This document shows positions 1 to 11,755 of a stretch of 64,000 nucleotides of DNA, one piece after another. Below the pieces are notes generated by a model. The model was not told where the DNA came from and did not search any database. It saw nothing but the letters and a program-made list of their open reading frames with translations. Source of the stretch: Brachionus plicatilis (Eukaryota; Rotifera; Eurotatoria; Ploima; Brachionidae); NCBI GenBank assembly GCA_010279815.1, contig QEOQ01000486.1, positions 597,009 through 661,008 on the forward strand. Direction: 5' to 3'. Position 1 is the stretch's first letter, and the number at the start of each line of letters is the position of its first letter. A program made the translations under genes and the position numbers.

Positions 1-536
1 ATTAATTTTCATAATAACAATTGAATCTATATGGATGGTAGCATTCCTGATTTAGAAAAAACAAATTTAAGTCTTTAAGTGTAGACTTTAAGTGTAACAA
101 ATTTAATAAAAATATGTGCTAAAATAATTAAATTCCCCTAGATTAAAGCTTGAATGCAGACGAAATTATATTTTTTAATTGATTGTATTTTAATAAAATT
201 AGACAACTTTTTCACACATACTTTTATTTTAAACATAAGCACTATCTTAATTTTTCAATATCAGTCAAAAAAGAAAATCATCAACTCTCGGTCAAAGTCC
301 CAATTTAAAACGAAAAATAGATGCTTTTAGTACCCGATATCTTATGTTGTATTTGACACAATTTTATATCAATAAATATTTTCTGAAAGTTTTCAGTTTA
401 ATCTAAAAAATGAACAAATGTCAAAATATTTGGAAAAAAATCTTTAACCCTGTTCTGAAACTAAAAAATTTAAAAATTTAGTGTTTTGTCAGGAATTTTG
501 TTCTCATCCGAGATTTTCCTTAAAATTGCACTTTTT
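1..536. other. AT-rich intergenic, nothing recognised
   Basis: No open frame with coding character and no clear repeat boundary is visible. Composition is low-complexity A/T with scattered homopolymers. Confidence 0.5.
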
Positions 537-730
537 GGGTCTAGTCGGTTAGGTGAATCATGGTTCACTATTATGGGAAAAATTCTTGTTTCGGGTGTAG
601 TTCTCTTGATCTAAAAATTTTGGTTCAACTTTTGGTTAACAAAATAGGGTAACTAATAGTTCAAAAAACCAAAGAAAAATAATTGTTCCCATAATAGGTG
701 AACTATGGTTCACCTAGCCGACTAGACCCA
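537..730. mobile_element. MITE with ~42-bp terminal inverted repeats
   Basis: The left end starts GGGTCTAGTCGG and the right end finishes CCGACTAGACCC. The arms (about 537-578 and 689-730) are near-perfect inverted copies containing GTGAACCATGATTCACC-like sequence. The interior has no coding capacity. Flanks are T-runs, so the target duplication is not clear. The first bases GGGTCT match the ends of the large composite element at 45,239-51,750, so they may belong to one superfamily. Confidence 0.8.
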
Positions 731-1087
731 TTTTTTGCATATACTAGAACCAGAAATAATTCTAAACAGACTATTAAGATTTTTTTGAAACAAATATATA
801 AAAAAATTGTTAAAAGAAGTCAAAATTTTATTATAAATTTTTTAAGAATAATTTAAGCAGGAATCATATGTTTTTTTTTAAACTTTTTTTTAATTTGAAT
901 ATCCAATTTGATTAGAATTTCGTTTAATTTCTGAATAAACATAAAAAAACGATACTTGAGTTCTTGAAGGTTATATTTATCAAACAAATCTTTTCTAAAA
1001 AACAAGATTTTCTTCTTGTAACAAAGCATGGCCAATCCACCATTTCGTCATTTGGTCTAATTCCACTAATTTAAATTTGCTCACATC

Positions 1088-1345
1088 TTGACAAGAAAAG
1101 CACATCTTTTACAGATGTTTACAGTTTACGATTCATGGCCAAATCTTCAAAAAAATGATTTGTCTGATGAAAATAAAGATTCTTTTAATTTAAAAACATT
1201 TAAACGCTCTATAATGGATACAAGTTTTCATAACTTTATTCATATCTATGTAAAATTAAAACTTGATAATTTTTATAGAGCTTTTTTTAATTGTATTTTT
1301 TAATTGCCTGTGAGACTGAAATTTTTTGTAATAAAAAAGATGTTT
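1088..1345 (+). mobile_element. 3' fragment of a non-LTR retrotransposon (probable)
   Basis: A short open frame (1088-1303) is followed by TGCCTGTGAGACTGAAA and then a TTA/ATT-rich tail. The same 3' signature (TTGCCTATGAGGCTTAAA) ends the copies at 38,723-39,060 (+) and 27,405-27,515 (-). I infer a 5'-truncated LINE terminus. The reading frame itself has no motif I can name, so the call rests on the shared tail. Confidence 0.4.
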
Positions 1346-3673
1346 CAAATTATTATTTATTATTATTTAATTATTGAATAAAGAATATATTGTTGTAAAA
1401 TAATTTTGAACTAGATTTTGATTCCTGGATAAGCAGCATTCAAAATGTCCAGCTGAAAACACTGGCGTTTATACCAGCACATCTAATTTATTGAAAATAA
1501 ATTTTTTTAAAAGTTTAGGCTAAGAAATTGAAAAGATTATAGAGAAAAAATTGACAAGAAATTTATAAATACTCATGAATTCGCTCATCTTCGATATCAA
1601 ATTCGGAATCTGCGGACAAAAAGTTTATTTTTTATATTTCCAAAATTTTTCCAATATTTTAGATTCTGTCCCTTTAATTATAATAATAATAATAATAATA
1701 ATATATATAAGCTACAGCAAGACTAGCTTGCGGAGATGGCCTACTAGGAGGTCACCTATGGTAGCTCCTTGCACATAACACATAGAAAAGTACTGAAAAA
1801 AGAAATCCTGTTTAAATTTTTAGGTCAAAATAATGTTTACATTACGGATAGAAAAAGCTGTAAAAGAAAAATTATAAAAATAAGTGTTCGTGATTAAGAT
1901 AGTTGACTAGACCGGAAGGCATCGTATCCGTTCTTGAACTTGAACTTGATATTAAAACTTTTCAATTCTAGACTATTAAAGTTGAATTAAGGCATAATTG
2001 AACACCTTAACCCTTTTAAGAAAATATTTACAGTTATAATCACAAATTTTTGTGGAAAATAAATTGAAAAATATTTAGAATATTTCAAAATATGCAATAT
2101 TAACTTAAAATAATAAAATTTGCTTAATATAAATTTTTTTAAACTTTTAAATTGAATTTTTTACATTTAATAAAAATTGTTTAAAAATTCCTCAAATAGG
2201 AGCGAATAATCTGAACACTTAATTTCACCAAAAATTAATTTTTTAAATTTAAAATATATTAAGGTTAGAAAAATAGAATTAACACATACTTTAATGCGCT
2301 GAAAATAAATGAAAACTATGAAATTTTTATATCAAATTTCGCATGAGCTTACTCCATTAGTATCAAATATTCAAAAAAAATCCAGATACAAAAAATCGTT
2401 TATAAACTTTTTAAATATTGTTTTGTCACTAATACTACACTTAAAAATCTATAAAAAATAAAATTTTCAATCAACTAAATCTATACATAAAATTATCTTT
2501 TATATTAAAATCAGTAATTGGCGCGAATCCTTGAAATACATTCAATTAAGTACTAGACTTGATGCAAACTTCAAATTATAAATTTAATTAAAAATGTGAA
2601 AACATGAGTGGGTTTTATTTTTTTTTTTGAATTTTTATGATTTTAATTTTATTTTATAAAGTAGAAAAAAAATTGAATTAATTTTTATCATAGTAATTTG
2701 AAAATAATTAATAGAATTGGAATTTTAGTTGATTGAAGTAAATTTTGATTATTGAAAATTAGATGTCTTTCCTGTATTAGGAAATTAACAATTCTTTTAT
2801 TTAAAAAGAATTTAAAGTGATAATTTTTTAACTAAATAATTGGTATTTTGTCATTTGAAAGATGTCAAATTCTAATTAATGACTTCATTAGTAATTCTTT
2901 TCTAAAATTAAAAAAAAAAAAAACGGTTTTTGAAATTCAAATAAATTCTCAGTAAATTTATTAATTTGGTAAGAAAAAATTGTTAGCAAATAATTTATTT
3001 TTGTCAGAAGGTTACAAAAATACAAACCTTTGATTTTTGACAGATTGAAATTGCTGGTCATTTCACAATGATCGATTTTAATAAAAAAAGTTTTAATTAT
3101 TTATCATGCTACGAAATTTAAAAATTAAATGTAAAAATTTATATTCAACATTGAATGTTTAATTTATGCTTTCTCCAGGTTTAATGTATTTTTGTGCAAC
3201 ATGTTTAATAAGTTAATTTTGTTGCCTTAAATTTGCCAAAAATACCTAAAATGCACTCCAAATTTTATCACTAACTTAAATTAGTCAAAAATTTTGTTTG
3301 AACTTGAAAATAAAACTAAAAATGTACAATTCTGACATGGAATTTATTTTTTCTCTTAGTTTCTGAATTAAGCATTTCATATGCAAAAAGATCATAATTC
3401 AGCTAAAAATACATGACATAAATTTAAATAAAAACTTGCTTCTAAAACTACTTAATAACTACCTTTATTCAATGAAAAATAATCTGACTAATTATTTCAT
3501 AACATTAACGAAAAAAATTCATAATTGTATCTAAATCAAAGTTTAAAGAATTGCATCTTTAAAAAATGAAATTCATTGATTGCAAAATTTTCATTTAAAT
3601 TTTCGTCATTAAAATTAACCTTTTAAATTTTTTAATTTAATTTAAATTTAAAATAATAACTTGAAGTTTGAAA
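1346..3673. other. Intergenic, AT-rich, with a TAA microsatellite
   Basis: A (TAA)n tract lies near 1678-1704. It is followed by a less AT-rich 60-bp stretch (about 1710-1775, with CCTATGGTAGCTCC) that faintly resembles the reverse complement of 61,600-61,640 (GGTGCTACCATAG). No gene is recognised in the remainder. Confidence 0.4.
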
Positions 3674-4573
3674 ATGGAAAATATACTCGAATGTCCGATT
3701 TGCTTAGCCAGATTTGACAACAATCGAAGAACACCTCGACTATTGCCATGTAGGTATTTTTTTTTATTTACTGCAAAAATAAAATAAAAAATGAATAATT
3801 TTTTTTGATTTTTAGGCCAGCACAATATTTGTTCAGATTGTCTGCTTCAGCTCAAAGCTACATCTACGCAAAATTCTTCATTTAAGTGTCCTGAATGTAG
3901 ACGTTCATTTTCATCGAATCTAGAACTCATCCCCAAATCACTTGTTATCTGTCAGCTAATGGATTTGAGCAAATCTGAAACACAAAATACACAAAAAATT
4001 GAACAATTGAGAACCAGTTTTTCCAAAGCAAATGCTTCCGGGACAGTAACAAAACCTTGGAGTGTTAAAAATTATTTAAAATCAATTTTTGATGAGATAG
4101 ATTTTAATGGAGATGGTGCTTTAACTGCAAATGAGCTTCAAAATGTCCTCGAAAATGTAAATTCGAATACTAAATTTGATCCTAAGACAATACTGCTCTT
4201 GATGAAAATTCACGATCGAAATGGTGACAATGAAATTAGTTTTGATGAGTTTTACGAATTGCACAATAAATTAAACGAAGATTTGGAAACATTTTTAATT
4301 ACGGACACGGACTCTAGTGGAGGAATAGATCAATATGAACTTTCTCAGCTACTTCAAACCAAAGGCTATAATTTATCTAGAAATTTTTTCATTTTTTTCT
4401 TTAACAATCTTTCTAGAATGACTGGAAAGAAAAGCATCGAATTCGATATCTACATTCGGGTGTCAGCTAGACTCGAATATCTTCTCAAATATTATCATAC
4501 AAATAATTATTATTACCGTAATTTTTCAATTGAAAATTATTTGGAAAAAACCTTTTTCCAAGATTTTTGGTAA
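3674..4573 (+). CDS. RING finger-penta-EF-hand fusion protein A (2 exons)
   Basis: Exons 3674-3749 and 3816-4573; the 66-nt intron starts GTAGGT and ends TTTTAG, giving 277 aa. Residues 7-53 form a C3HC4 RING: C7, C10, C26, H28, C31, C34, C50, C53 (CPIC..., CQHNICSDC, KCPEC). A linker follows, then a PEF core from Trp107: EF1 loop 121-132 (DFNGDGALTANE), EF2 159-170 (DRNGDNEISFDE), EF3 189-200 (DTDSSGGIDQYE), and a C-terminal EF4/EF5 region with the FDIYIRVSARLEYL segment. RINGs of this type recruit E2 enzymes for ubiquitin transfer; PEF domains (ALG-2, sorcin, peflin) bind Ca2+ and dimerise through EF5. By inference this is a Ca2+-responsive E3 ligase. The frame is continuous across the splice, and the intron falls at the third RING cysteine, as in paralog B at 13,267. 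A start at the internal Met74 would lose the RING. EF2 lacks the loop glycine. Confidence 0.85.
3750..3815 (+). other. Minimal intron inside RING finger A
   Basis: GT-AG intron of 66 nt, phase 1, splitting the codon of RING cysteine 26. Its position equals that of the 49-nt intron in paralog B (13,346-13,394), which supports common descent of the RING exons. Confidence 0.85.
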
Positions 4574-4654
4574 TTTGTTTTAATACAGAATTTTAAGTGT
4601 ATTTAAAGAACTTTCTAATTATTTTTAATTTTTTTATATCAAAAATATGCCAGA
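4574..4654. promoter_or_regulatory. 3' flank of RING-PEF A
   Basis: Short AT-rich 3' flank with no clear AATAAA. A MITE begins right after it, so the 3' UTR probably ends within this interval or reads into the MITE. Confidence 0.3.
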
Positions 4655-4949
4655 CAGAGTTGGTCAAAAGTCAAAGTCAGATTTGAATTTCAATTTCAAA
4701 AGTCAAATCTGAATCGTAATTTTTTTAAAGTCATAAAATTAATGAGTAAGACACTTCAAATAATTTTATATGTTTCGCTAACTCGGAACAATTGGTTGTT
4801 AAAAAAAGCTTGAAAAAATGTCAAATGTTTAGAGTTATTTAAGATATTTCATAAAAAAATTCATAAAAATAATTGAAAAAAAATCCAGCTAAGAATTGAC
4901 TTTAACTTTTGCCTTTTTTATGTTAATTTTTGACTTTTGAACAACCCTA
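4655..4949. mobile_element. MITE of the CAGRGTTGTT...AAGTC family
   Basis: The left end CAGAGTTGGTCAAAAGTC and the right end GACTTTTGAACAACCCT are inverted copies about 295 bp apart. Related ends occur at 32,325-32,610 (best preserved), 27,818-27,860 and 51,774. No coding capacity. Confidence 0.6.
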
Positions 4950-5418
4950 TGCCAAACTTGGCAATGTGGTTCTATTTTTTAATTTTTGTATAATTTTTTT
5001 AAATAAAAATAATTTTAATTAATACTTTGTTTATATTTTTCCGAATGCAAACTGATAAAAAGATTTATTTTAGCGAAATTTGTTTTTAAATTATTCAAAA
5101 AAAAATTTGAATAAATTTTGAAATGCTTTTTGAAAATAAGCTTTATCACAATTCATTTTTTTGTCAATTTAAAAAAAATTTTTGTAAAAATTCAACTCCT
5201 AATTCAGTTTTTTATAGGAGATTAAAATAAACACTTGCTATTTACTTTTTTAATTTTTTTTTAAAAACAGTTCTAAAATTTGACTTGTAAATTATATATT
5301 TTTCCCATTAAACTAAATTCTAATTTTCAATTTTTAGTCTTTTTAAATCGATTTGAAATTCAAGCAAATTTAATTCATTTTTTTTTAAATATTTAGTAAA
5401 AAAAATAAAATTTTTTAG
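4950..5418. other. AT-rich spacer
   Basis: A/T homopolymer-rich spacer between two MITEs. No gene, RNA or repeat boundary is visible. Confidence 0.4.
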
Positions 5419-5420
5419 TA

Positions 5421-6255
5421 AGGTGCATTCAAGGCAAAACTACGTCACTACTCTGGGATTCTAAATTTTTTTACATATTCGTGTTCCCCATGTATGATAA
5501 CCCATGTTTGGTGGTTTTTTTATGTTTCTACCTATTTCAGGTAAAAAGTTATTTAACTTTGAAAAAAGGCGTTTTTTGATGCAAAGCAACATTAAAAACC
5601 CTTTTTTCTCCCAAAAATACTCCGATTTGTATATTTTTTTTTCATTTTCTGATTTTAAATGCCGTAAATTTTATTATTCTTATTTTATTATTATTGAAGA
5701 CATAGCTGGAAACTTGAATGAAAGGGACTAAATAACTATTTTCTTAATTTATTGTTTAAAAATAAATTTTTTCTCAAAAACAGCTGCTAGTAAAAGGCAA
5801 ATATCTTGGCAAGTAGGGATCATATAAAAAAAAGCTCTTCATTAGTTTGTGCGTATTGAGTAGATCTATCTACTGATATACAATATTAGATATATTCACC
5901 TGCCAACGAAGCTCGGCTCTCTTTTTTGTGAAAAAAAAGGTATAAAAGTAAAAAAAAAACAGGTAAATTAAGAATATTTTTTATTTTTAAATCAAGAATA
6001 ATAAAATTTACGGCATTTGAAATCAGAAAATGAAAAAAAAAATATACAAATCGGAGTATTTTTGGGAGAAAAAAGGGTTTTTAATGTTGCTTTGCATCAA
6101 AAAACGCCTTTTTTCAAAGTTAAATAACTTTTTACCTGAAATAGGTAGAAACATAAAAAAACCACCAAACATGGGTTATCATACATGGGGAACACGAATA
6201 TGTAAAAAAATTTAGAATCCCAGAGTAGTGACGTAGTTTTGCCTTAAATGCACCT
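5421..6255. mobile_element. Foldback element with ~265-bp inverted repeats and TA target duplication
   Basis: The arms 5421-5690 and about 5993-6255 are near-identical inverted copies. Ends read AGGTGCATT.AAGGC and are flanked by TA on both sides (5419-5420, 6256-6257), which fits Tc1/mariner-type insertion. Open frames inside the arms are mirror images of each other and not genes. The 300-bp centre (about 5700-5990) holds a less AT-rich unique piece with no coding frame. Confidence 0.85.
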
Positions 6256-6257
6256 TA

Positions 6258-6950
6258 ATTTAAATCATATTTATTGAAAAAATAATTAGATGCTTAGCAT
6301 TTCGATAATATCATTTTTTTTAATTTATCGTCACATGGGTAACTAAATTAAACTATTAAATTAATTAATATTTTAGATTTTAATTGTAATATTAACTAAA
6401 AGCTTTAATCTGCATCATAATGGAATCTCTAAACCCGGACACTATTTAATTTTTATATGAGATTCAATTTGTTTTACAAGACGATTTAATTATTGATGTG
6501 ACAGCTTAATAATTTACTAAAAAAAGTTGGGTATTTCTTTTATTAATTTGGTGCTAATATGTTCGAAATAATATATTTCTTTAACTTATAAATAAAATTT
6601 ACTTTTTGGTATTTTTTAATAAATTTGAATTATTTTATTTAAAAATTGGCGTATCACAAATAAATTAGCCATAAATTAATTTAGCGTTTATAATTATATA
6701 AAGGTTTTTAGATTAATTTTTTGTCGCAAATTTCCCAAAAAACCCAAACGCCTTGGTCAGCCAAAAAATTTAAATAAGCATTCTTAGACCAAGATTTCAC
6801 ACAGGCATTGATATTTATTCAAGTATTGAATTTTCCAAATTTAGATTGATTTTAAATACATCTTAATTTTGCTAATACAAATATTTAAAAACGAAAAATT
6901 TCAAAATTTGATTTAATCAAAAAAAGTATGAAAATAATCATAAAAAAAAT
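6258..6950. other. AT-rich spacer, 3' side of the DOK-like gene
   Basis: Contains the presumed 3' UTR of the minus-strand adaptor gene near 6890-6950. Nothing else is recognised. Confidence 0.4.
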
Positions 6951-9900
6951 TCAAAGCTTGACCCGTCCATACACTGAATTATCTTCATCAACAAAAAACT
7001 CATCGGATGGAGAAAGCATTCGTTTATTACTCATATATTTAGGAACATATTTATCTTGGTAATCACTCTCGTCAGTCTCTGATTCAAGTTGACTGAGAAA
7101 ATTTACTTTTTTCTTTTGCAAAATTAAAGGCTTCTGATTCTCGACTAGAGACAAGCTGTTAGGACTTTTCAAAAGATGATTATTGTTAGCTTCTAAATTG
7201 AATGAATTTTCAATCAGTGCACTTTGGTTCTCGTTATTTCCACTCTGATTATTGATCATATTTGGTACCCAACTTAAATTCGAATCACTTTCTGAACCAC
7301 TTGCATCATTTAATTCATTTTCAGCTCTATTAAAAGCTAATCTATACAGCACGTCTCCTAAATGCTCCCTGAGACTTTTGTAAAGATGCTTGGAATGATA
7401 ATTTTTAGATTTCAAAGCGATTACACCAGATCCAATTGGAGATGACCGTCCCAGTTCAATGCCTAGACAAAAATCGGTATTTCCAAAGCGGCGAATAACA
7501 CTTGAAAAAATTTTAAAAAAAAAATTTCAAATTTAAAAAGATTTCTTCAAAATTACTTAAAAGGAATAACAATAAAATTAATGGTGTTGGATTTGTTCTC
7601 CAGCACTATTTTATCATTATCTATTTTAAGTATGTAGACATCGTCGAGTGAGAATTTTTTTAACAACTGAGGACTGGTCAATTCAGGATCAATTTTTAGC
7701 GACCATAATTTGGTCTCGGATTCTTCATCATCGTCCTGATCCCCCGAAAAACTTTCTATTACTTCATCTATGTTTTGATTGATTATTTTGTTCATGGTAT
7801 CGTAAATTCTGTGGTTTTCATTTTCAGTAACACCTTTGAAACGAAAGCATTTTTTTGCTTTTATTTCAATTTCCCAAGAATGGTCTTTAAATTGGGACAA
7901 TTTTTCTATTTGTTTAATCTTAAAAGATTTTAATTTAATGTCATTGTCGTCATAAAGCATGAATTGATTGTTGTTTTCGTTGTTTTTATCAATAGTTAGG
8001 GCATATTTCATGAGAACAGCTGCATCCTTATTTTTAAAAATTTATTTTTTAAAATTGAAATTATTAAAAAAAAATTTGAAATTTAAAATATGGATGCTCA
8101 TAAAACATCCAGATAAAAATTAAGGTCGATTCAATCGAGCTTTTTTGGTACTGTGAATTTCAAATACAAATTGACAAATAATCTTCATTTTTTAATAAAT
8201 TAAAATTAAAGTTAAACCAAGATATTAGAAAAAATACTGCAACATTCTTTGTTGCACCATTTTTACCTAAAAAAATATTTCTCTAGTAAAAAATGACAAA
8301 AAATAAAGAATCAATGAAATTAAAATAAATTATTGATTTGAATTACTAAAAAAAAATTTCATTTGGGTCAAAATAGATTCAAAAAAGTATCTAGTACTTT
8401 TTATTAAATTTAATTTTAATTAATCAAAAAATTGTTTTTTTCTCTCATAACATTTTACTTTGCATTTAATTTTTTTTTCTTCAAAATATAATAATTTTAA
8501 ATTTTTTATGATTAATTAAATATTTGTTTTTTATATTACTTTATTCAAAAATGTTGAAAAAATCTGCCACATTTCAAATAAAAAGTTCAAGATTATACAT
8601 AATGATGTGATTAGAACAAAAATGGATTTAAATAAACTTCCCTTCTTCAAATCTGTCTAATCTTATAAATTGAACAAAAAAACTTAAATTCCGAAAAGCT
8701 TTTTAGCATTTTGCTTTAAATTTTAATTCTAAATTATATTATCTTTTCTTATTTAATAAAAAATAATATTAACTATGATTTGCTGTGGATGTAGTCTATA
8801 CGGATTTTGCAAAGGCGTTTGATAAAGTTTCTCACAGGAAACTCCTACACAAGCTTAAATTTTTTGGCATTGGACAAAGAATTTTTTAGTGGATTCGTTC
8901 ATTTCATCAGTTATAAAAAATTTTGATTCAGTTCTTGAGCTTCAAAACGACATTGATAAATTTTGCAAATGGTCTGAAGATTGGTCTAGTCAGCTTAATG
9001 TTGAAAAGTGTAAAGTTCTTCATATAGGCTACAGCAATAAAAAGTTTAATTACTCAATTTATTCTCAAGCACTAAATAAGTCGGATTGTGAAAAGGACTT
9101 AGGAATTTACATTCAAGATGATTTGAAATGGGACACTCAAGTAAAAAACGCAACGTCGAAAGCAAATCGTTTATTAGGAATGATAAGAAAATCGTTTAAA
9201 TTCCCTACGCTCGAGTTGATTAGGTTACTATACTGTTCACTTGTCAGACTGCACTTAGAATACGCGATTAGCTCTTGGTGTCCTTATTTTGAAAAAGATG
9301 TGAATGCGCTGGAAAAAGTACAAAGAAGAGCGTCTAAATTAGTTCATGAACTGCGTCATTTAGACTACTCGGAACGACTATCAAAGTTAAAATTAACCGA
9401 CTTGAAAACAAGAAGAGAACGTGGCGATTTGATTCAAATGTTTAAGATAGTTAATGGTATAGAGATTGTGAATTTTACCAACTGGATCAATTATAGTTTA
9501 AACACCAAGATGGATAATAGAAGATATGAGTTGAAAAGACACAGACAGAACCTTACACGAGAGCTAGTTAGGAGTTGTGTATTTAAGTTTTTTATTAACA
9601 GGGTTGTCAATGATTGGAATAAACTACCGGAAGAAATTATTAACTCAAGGAATACAAACAGTTTCAAAGCAAAACTTGATGTTTGGATGGCGAAACGATT
9701 TGAAGCGACTGCTATAGCTCATTAGAGCTCTGCTTGGTTGACTCCAAGCTGCAGTTTACACTACTACTACTACTACTAATTTTAAGAATTTATTTATTAA
9801 AAAAACGAAAATAAATTGATTTTTGAATGTTCTGGTAATTTAGACAGATATTTGCCTTTAAAGTTATTTTTGTCAAATGTTAGAACTTAATTATAAAAGA

Positions 9901-10689
9901 AAAGTTAAAAAAATTTTTTTGAAAAAATTAATTGATTCTTTTCTTTTGACTAATTAAATTATATTTTATTGGGATTCTTTTGAGATAGGACTTGGAAAAC
10001 TGTTGTTGACTTTTTTAAAAGTTAAAAAGTTTAATTATTACTAAATATTTTTTTCTGTTAATAGAACATTTTTTTAAAATTAAATCATTCATTTACATTT
10101 TGTAGCATTTGTATTTTTTGCTGCATCATCCTTTCAACCAGATCACAGCATTCAGAAGTTACCAGGTGCTATAGATACTGCAGATTCCAACAAATCCATT
10201 TATAGCTATAGAAGTAATTGGCAATGGATATTTAAATACTTTTTAAAAGAATTTGAAGAATATTTTATGAAAATAAAATTAAAGGAAAAATTGGTTCTCT
10301 TTATTAATTTTAAATAATCAGTTTACAAAATGTAATTCACCCTTGATCAATCTTGCTTTCAGTTTCTTTAAATTTTTTTTAATCTTTTTAAGCTTCACGG
10401 TTGTCTTATACAAAAAAAACTTTGATACGAAAGTGCATAAAAATTCTTAGAAATTTTTTGTCAAAATTTTTTTTTAAAAAATTTAATAAATGATTTTTTT
10501 TTTACTCTTTTCAGCTTCATACACAATTTTTATTAAAATTCAATTATGAAGAGAAAATTAAATGACAAAATTATCGTTGCCTTAACTCTAAATACTTAAT
10601 TTCGAAAAATCAATATTAAAGAAAAGAGGAGACATTCTTACCTTTTTTTTATAGAACCATATCGTTCCTTCTAAGTACACGTCGGGCAT
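6951..10689 (-). CDS. DOK-like adaptor: PH domain + IRS-type PTB domain (3 exons)
   Basis: Read on the minus strand, the exons are 10,689-10,642 (16 aa, MPDVYLEGTIWFYKKK, followed by GTAAG), 8026-7557 and 7500-6951. Phases agree at both joins, giving 355 aa. Residues ~5-100 fit a divergent PH domain (YLEG start, 'VLMKYALTI' strand, helix before residue 100). Residues ~122-225 are a convincing IRS/DOK-type PTB, with WSLKI..., VIRRFGNTDF and the phosphotyrosine-binding loop as IELGRSSPIGSG (family consensus FEaGRRc.tGeG). The second loop Arg is Ser here. The acidic/Asn-rich tail carries tyrosines (DYQDKYVPKYMS, SVYGRV) that could be phosphorylated docking sites. DOK proteins act below receptor tyrosine kinases at the inner membrane. 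The first-exon assignment is mine; it gives a PH start in frame, but another small exon could lie in the 2.6-kb intron. Confidence 0.75.
7501..7556 (-). other. 56-nt intron within the PTB domain
   Basis: Minus-strand GTAATT...TTCAAG intron, phase 2. Removing it joins IPF to NVIRRFGN and restores the canonical PTB strand, which is strong evidence that the two flanking frames are one protein. Confidence 0.85.
8027..10641 (-). other. 2.6-kb first intron of the DOK-like gene
   Basis: Starts GTAAGAATG and ends AAAATAAG on the minus strand, phase 0. It contains a LINE in the opposite orientation (8785-9780) and a short plus-strand open stretch (about 10,106-10,317). Otherwise A/T-rich. Confidence 0.6.
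8785..9780 (+). mobile_element. Internally deleted jockey/CR1-like LINE 3' fragment
   Basis: The 5' piece encodes RT motif A (YTDFAKAFDKVSHRKLL), read from 8785 to the stop at 8887-8889. A second frame (8889-9725) continues with the post-catalytic part of the same kind of RT (SSVIKNFDSVLELQND, LGIYIQDDLKWDTQV) and a typical C-terminus (FFINRVVNDWNKLPEEI). The region that should carry the catalytic FADD/YADD motif between them is missing, so this copy cannot encode active RT. The 3' end runs into an ACT-repeat tail (ACTACTACTACTACTACTAAT). The copy lies antisense in the DOK-like gene's intron. Confidence 0.9.
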
Positions 10690-11624
10690 TTTGAAGCTTT
10701 TTTCGATCTCGACCGATTTTTTTTATTTTTTATTATGTGAATAAAAATAATCGCTTTTAATTTTGATTTGATATAATGGAAAATTATATGATTTAGGAAT
10801 GCTCAGACTAGCTTGCAATCTTATCAGTAAAATTAAATATTTTTATTACATTTTAAAAATTTAAATGATTCTAAATCATGATACATCAATTAAATTATCA
10901 CCATAAAGGTTTTTAGCCTAATTTTCAAATTTTAATTAATTCTTTTTTTTCGAAAAAAACAATTCAGTTTGGTTTAAATGTTTTGACAATAAACTAAAAA
11001 TTAGAATTTTAAAATCCATTGATAATTTTCCATTTATGCTATCTCGTGGGAAAATAAAATTTTTTTGATTTTTTTCAAATATTTTTGAATCAAAAATTAT
11101 AATTGAAATAAAAAAAAATATCGATTTTAAAATTAGATTGATTATTTTATTATAATGAATATCTTGTTTAATGTGTTTTTCGATTTCTTTTTTCATTACT
11201 AAAAAAAAAATCAAATAAAAGATGCACAAATTATGTTTATTAAATTTTTTAAATTTCAAATTAAGATAATGCAGAAAAATATTGACTAAAATATTTACCT
11301 AGTTTAATTATTAATTACCTGTACATGTTTAAAATTTTCAAAATTAATTTTGAACTAATAAAATGATTATTAAAATTCAAATATCAAGATTTTTGTTATA
11401 TGTTCTAGAAATAATATCAAAATTTAGAAAATATCCATGCTCTCTCTAGGCTATTATTTCATGGTACCAAGTTTTATAAAGAACCATTTTTAATCCAACC
11501 AATTTAAAAAGACATTGTTGGCTTCTTTTTATATTTTGTGAAAATAGTTAACTTAATTTAAACTCTCAAATTTTTTACCTTTCTTAGTCAAATCAGCAAG
11601 CCCTAAATTTTGAAATTATTCAGC
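10690..11624. other. Upstream region of the DOK-like gene; no other gene seen
   Basis: Holds the presumed promoter and 5' UTR of the minus-strand adaptor next to 10,690-10,730 (less AT-rich, with TCGATCTCGACCG). The longest open frame here (10,936-11,259, minus) is Lys/Phe/Ile-rich low complexity, as expected by chance in such DNA. Confidence 0.4.
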
Positions 11625-11755
11625 NNNNNNNNNNNNNNNNNNNNNNNNNNNNNNNNNNNNNNNNNNNNNNNNNNNNNNNNNNNNNNNNNNNNNNNNNNNN
11701 NNNNNNNNNNNNNNNNNNNNNNNNNNNNNNNNNNNNNNNNNNNNNNNNNNNNNNN
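11625..11755. other. Assembly gap of 131 N with duplicated flanks
   Basis: The ~37 bp before the gap (CAAATCAGCAAGCCC...ATTATTCAG) reappear directly after it with one base difference. That is the signature of two contig ends that overlap but were scaffolded as a gap, so the true missing length is probably zero or negative. Confidence 0.85.

Noticed and set aside
5504..6215. Two open frames of 75 and 61 aa
   Set aside because: They lie in the two arms of the foldback element and are mirror translations of the same inverted sequence.
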